64,000 nt of DNA from an uncultured Alphaproteobacteria bacterium. Its GTDB lineage: Bacteria; Pseudomonadota; Alphaproteobacteria; Methylaequorales; Methylaequoraceae. The stretch is taken from the NCBI GenBank assembly GCA_902547955.1, contig CACCPY010000006.1, positions 1 to 64,000 on the forward strand, written 5' to 3'. The notes beneath the pieces were generated by a model that worked only from the letters and a program-made list of their open reading frames with translations, searched no databases and was not told the DNA's origin. The position numbers were made by a program, and so were the translations under genes. This document shows positions 63,092-64,000 of the stretch, in pieces (the first letter of the stretch is position 1; every line of letters begins with the position of its first letter).

Positions 63092-64000
63092 ATGCAAGTA
63101 CAAATAGATAAAATTTTAGCAGAAAATATTCTTAAATCATGCTGGGAAAAAGATGCTCCACAGAATTTTGATGATGTAATTTATGAAAAACTTTCTTGTT
63201 GCTTTAAACATGATCATAAAACTTTCAGATATATTTTGCTGAATGGAATATTAGCAAAATGTACTAATCCTGATGCGAATCCGTTAGCGCTTCAGGCAGG
63301 TGCATCAATAGATGGTGCATTTGATGCAAGGACTTTATGTCATAATGTTATTGTGCCGTTTGAAAGAAAATTTATGGAAAATAGATTAGGTGGTTCTAAT
63401 GAACCTTTTCTTAATAAACCAGCACGATTCAAGACTCTTGACAGAGGTAATGCAGTAAGGAAGGGAGATGATAAAGCAATACTCTTTCTAATCATTGATA
63501 TTTTTGAGTCTGATGATTTTAATCAAAACCCAATCTCTTTTTTGGAGCATTTACTTTGCATCATAAAATCATCCAAAATAAAAAAAATAAAATTTGTTGG
63601 AAGCGATTTTGATAAAAATATAAGTTCTGAATTTGTAAGAAAAACAATCACAGAACTGTTGAAAAGACCTTTTGAAGGAACATCACTTGTCTTTTCTGTG
63701 CTGTTAATTATGGAAATTAATAAAATAAGTACAGATTGGAATGCAGTCATTTCATCTAATCATGTTAATCAAAGCGGAAGTTCACAAAACGAAATATGCG
63801 ATATAGATATCAAAAATCTGCATGGGGAGTTTTTATTTGGTATAGAAGTTAAGGATAAATCTTTCACGAATATGGATGTGGGTCATGCAATATCAAAAGT
63901 TAAAGCGTCTAGTGCTTCGAGATTAGTAATTATTTGTAGGGATTTTTCCCAATATCACGGAAGAACATCACTAAATTCGATAATTTCTGAACAACTAAAG
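63092..64000 (+). CDS. Probable SacI-family restriction endonuclease (partial)
   Basis: The frame starts at 63092 and is open to the window end (at least 303 residues). GASIDGAFDARTLCHNVIVP, the GGSNEPFLNKPARF segment and GNAVRKGDD match what I recall of the SacI restriction enzyme family (recognition GAGCTC). Near residue 245 EICDIDIKN, then LFGIEVKDKSF, fits a PD-(D/E)xK nuclease core with D and ExK. It is divergent from the C5 methyltransferase. No controller protein gene is visible between them. The family call is from memory; the pairing with an m5C enzyme strengthens it. Confidence 0.75.
   Translation, partial: MQVQIDKILAENILKSCWEKDAPQNFDDVIYEKLSCCFKHDHKTFRYILLNGILAKCTNPDANPLALQAGASIDGAFDARTLCHNVIVPFERKFMENRLGGSNEPFLNKPARFKTLDRGNAVRKGDDKAILFLIIDIFESDDFNQNPISFLEHLLCIIKSSKIKKIKFVGSDFDKNISSEFVRKTITELLKRPFEGTSLVFSVLLIMEINKISTDWNAVISSNHVNQSGSSQNEICDIDIKNLHGEFLFGIEVKDKSFTNMDVGHAISKVKASSASRLVIICRDFSQYHGRTSLNSIISEQLK

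Overview
The window comes from a strongly AT-rich (roughly 30% GC by eye), gene-dense alphaproteobacterium, most likely a streamlined marine lineage of the SAR11/HIMB59 type. Supporting signs are a permuted two-piece tmRNA gene, alphaproteobacterial gene order (murA-hisG-hisD-infA-maf; hflK-hflC-degP-miaA-ilvB-ilvH-ilvC-leuA; mreB-mreC-mreD-mrdA-rodA), very short intergenic gaps, frequent ATGA/TAATG start-stop overlaps and a COQ9-like protein beside a UbiB-like kinase. The lineage is an inference from gene content and composition, not a placement.

Region 1-7000 is accessory: a DsbA tail, a truncated proline iminopeptidase, YtoQ, an M23 peptidase and many small secreted proteins of unknown function. 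Its right half is organised as two tandem modules on the minus strand. Each starts with a copy of the 3' end of glmS, followed by a small helix-turn-helix gene whose start overlaps the glmS stop, followed by variable cargo. The right copy (6571-7002) is attached to the real glmS. The left copy (4634-5070) has a 17-codon glmS remnant and a frameshifted HTH gene.

From 7000 to 61400 the window is a core chromosome: amino-sugar synthesis (glmS, glmU), gph, a TsaC/Sua5 gene with a frameshifted tail, a GlcD-like oxidase, glycosyltransferases, histidine and peptidoglycan genes, dcd, a glutamate-synthase-like FMN protein, an SLC1-type symporter with a tRNA-like cloverleaf against its start codon, pyrC, an asnB plus four-glycosyltransferase surface-polysaccharide cluster, ygfZ, meaB, glyQS, quinone-related genes, and a cytochrome c operon. 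That operon continues into apt, an ExbB/MotA-like plus ExbD-like pair, two envelope proteins and an AI-2E exporter family protein. It is followed by the rod-shape operon, the branched-chain amino-acid genes, and the HflKC/DegP protease cluster.

At the right end, a two-piece tmRNA gene (61430-61712) is followed by a divergent restriction-modification pair: a C5-cytosine methyltransferase and a probable SacI-family endonuclease that runs off the window. This is a likely acquired island.

The points most worth a second look are the tandem glmS-end/HTH modules, the tRNA-Thr(GGU)-like cloverleaf that lacks both the D-loop GG and the T-loop TTC, and the uncharacterised ExbB/ExbD-like operon.
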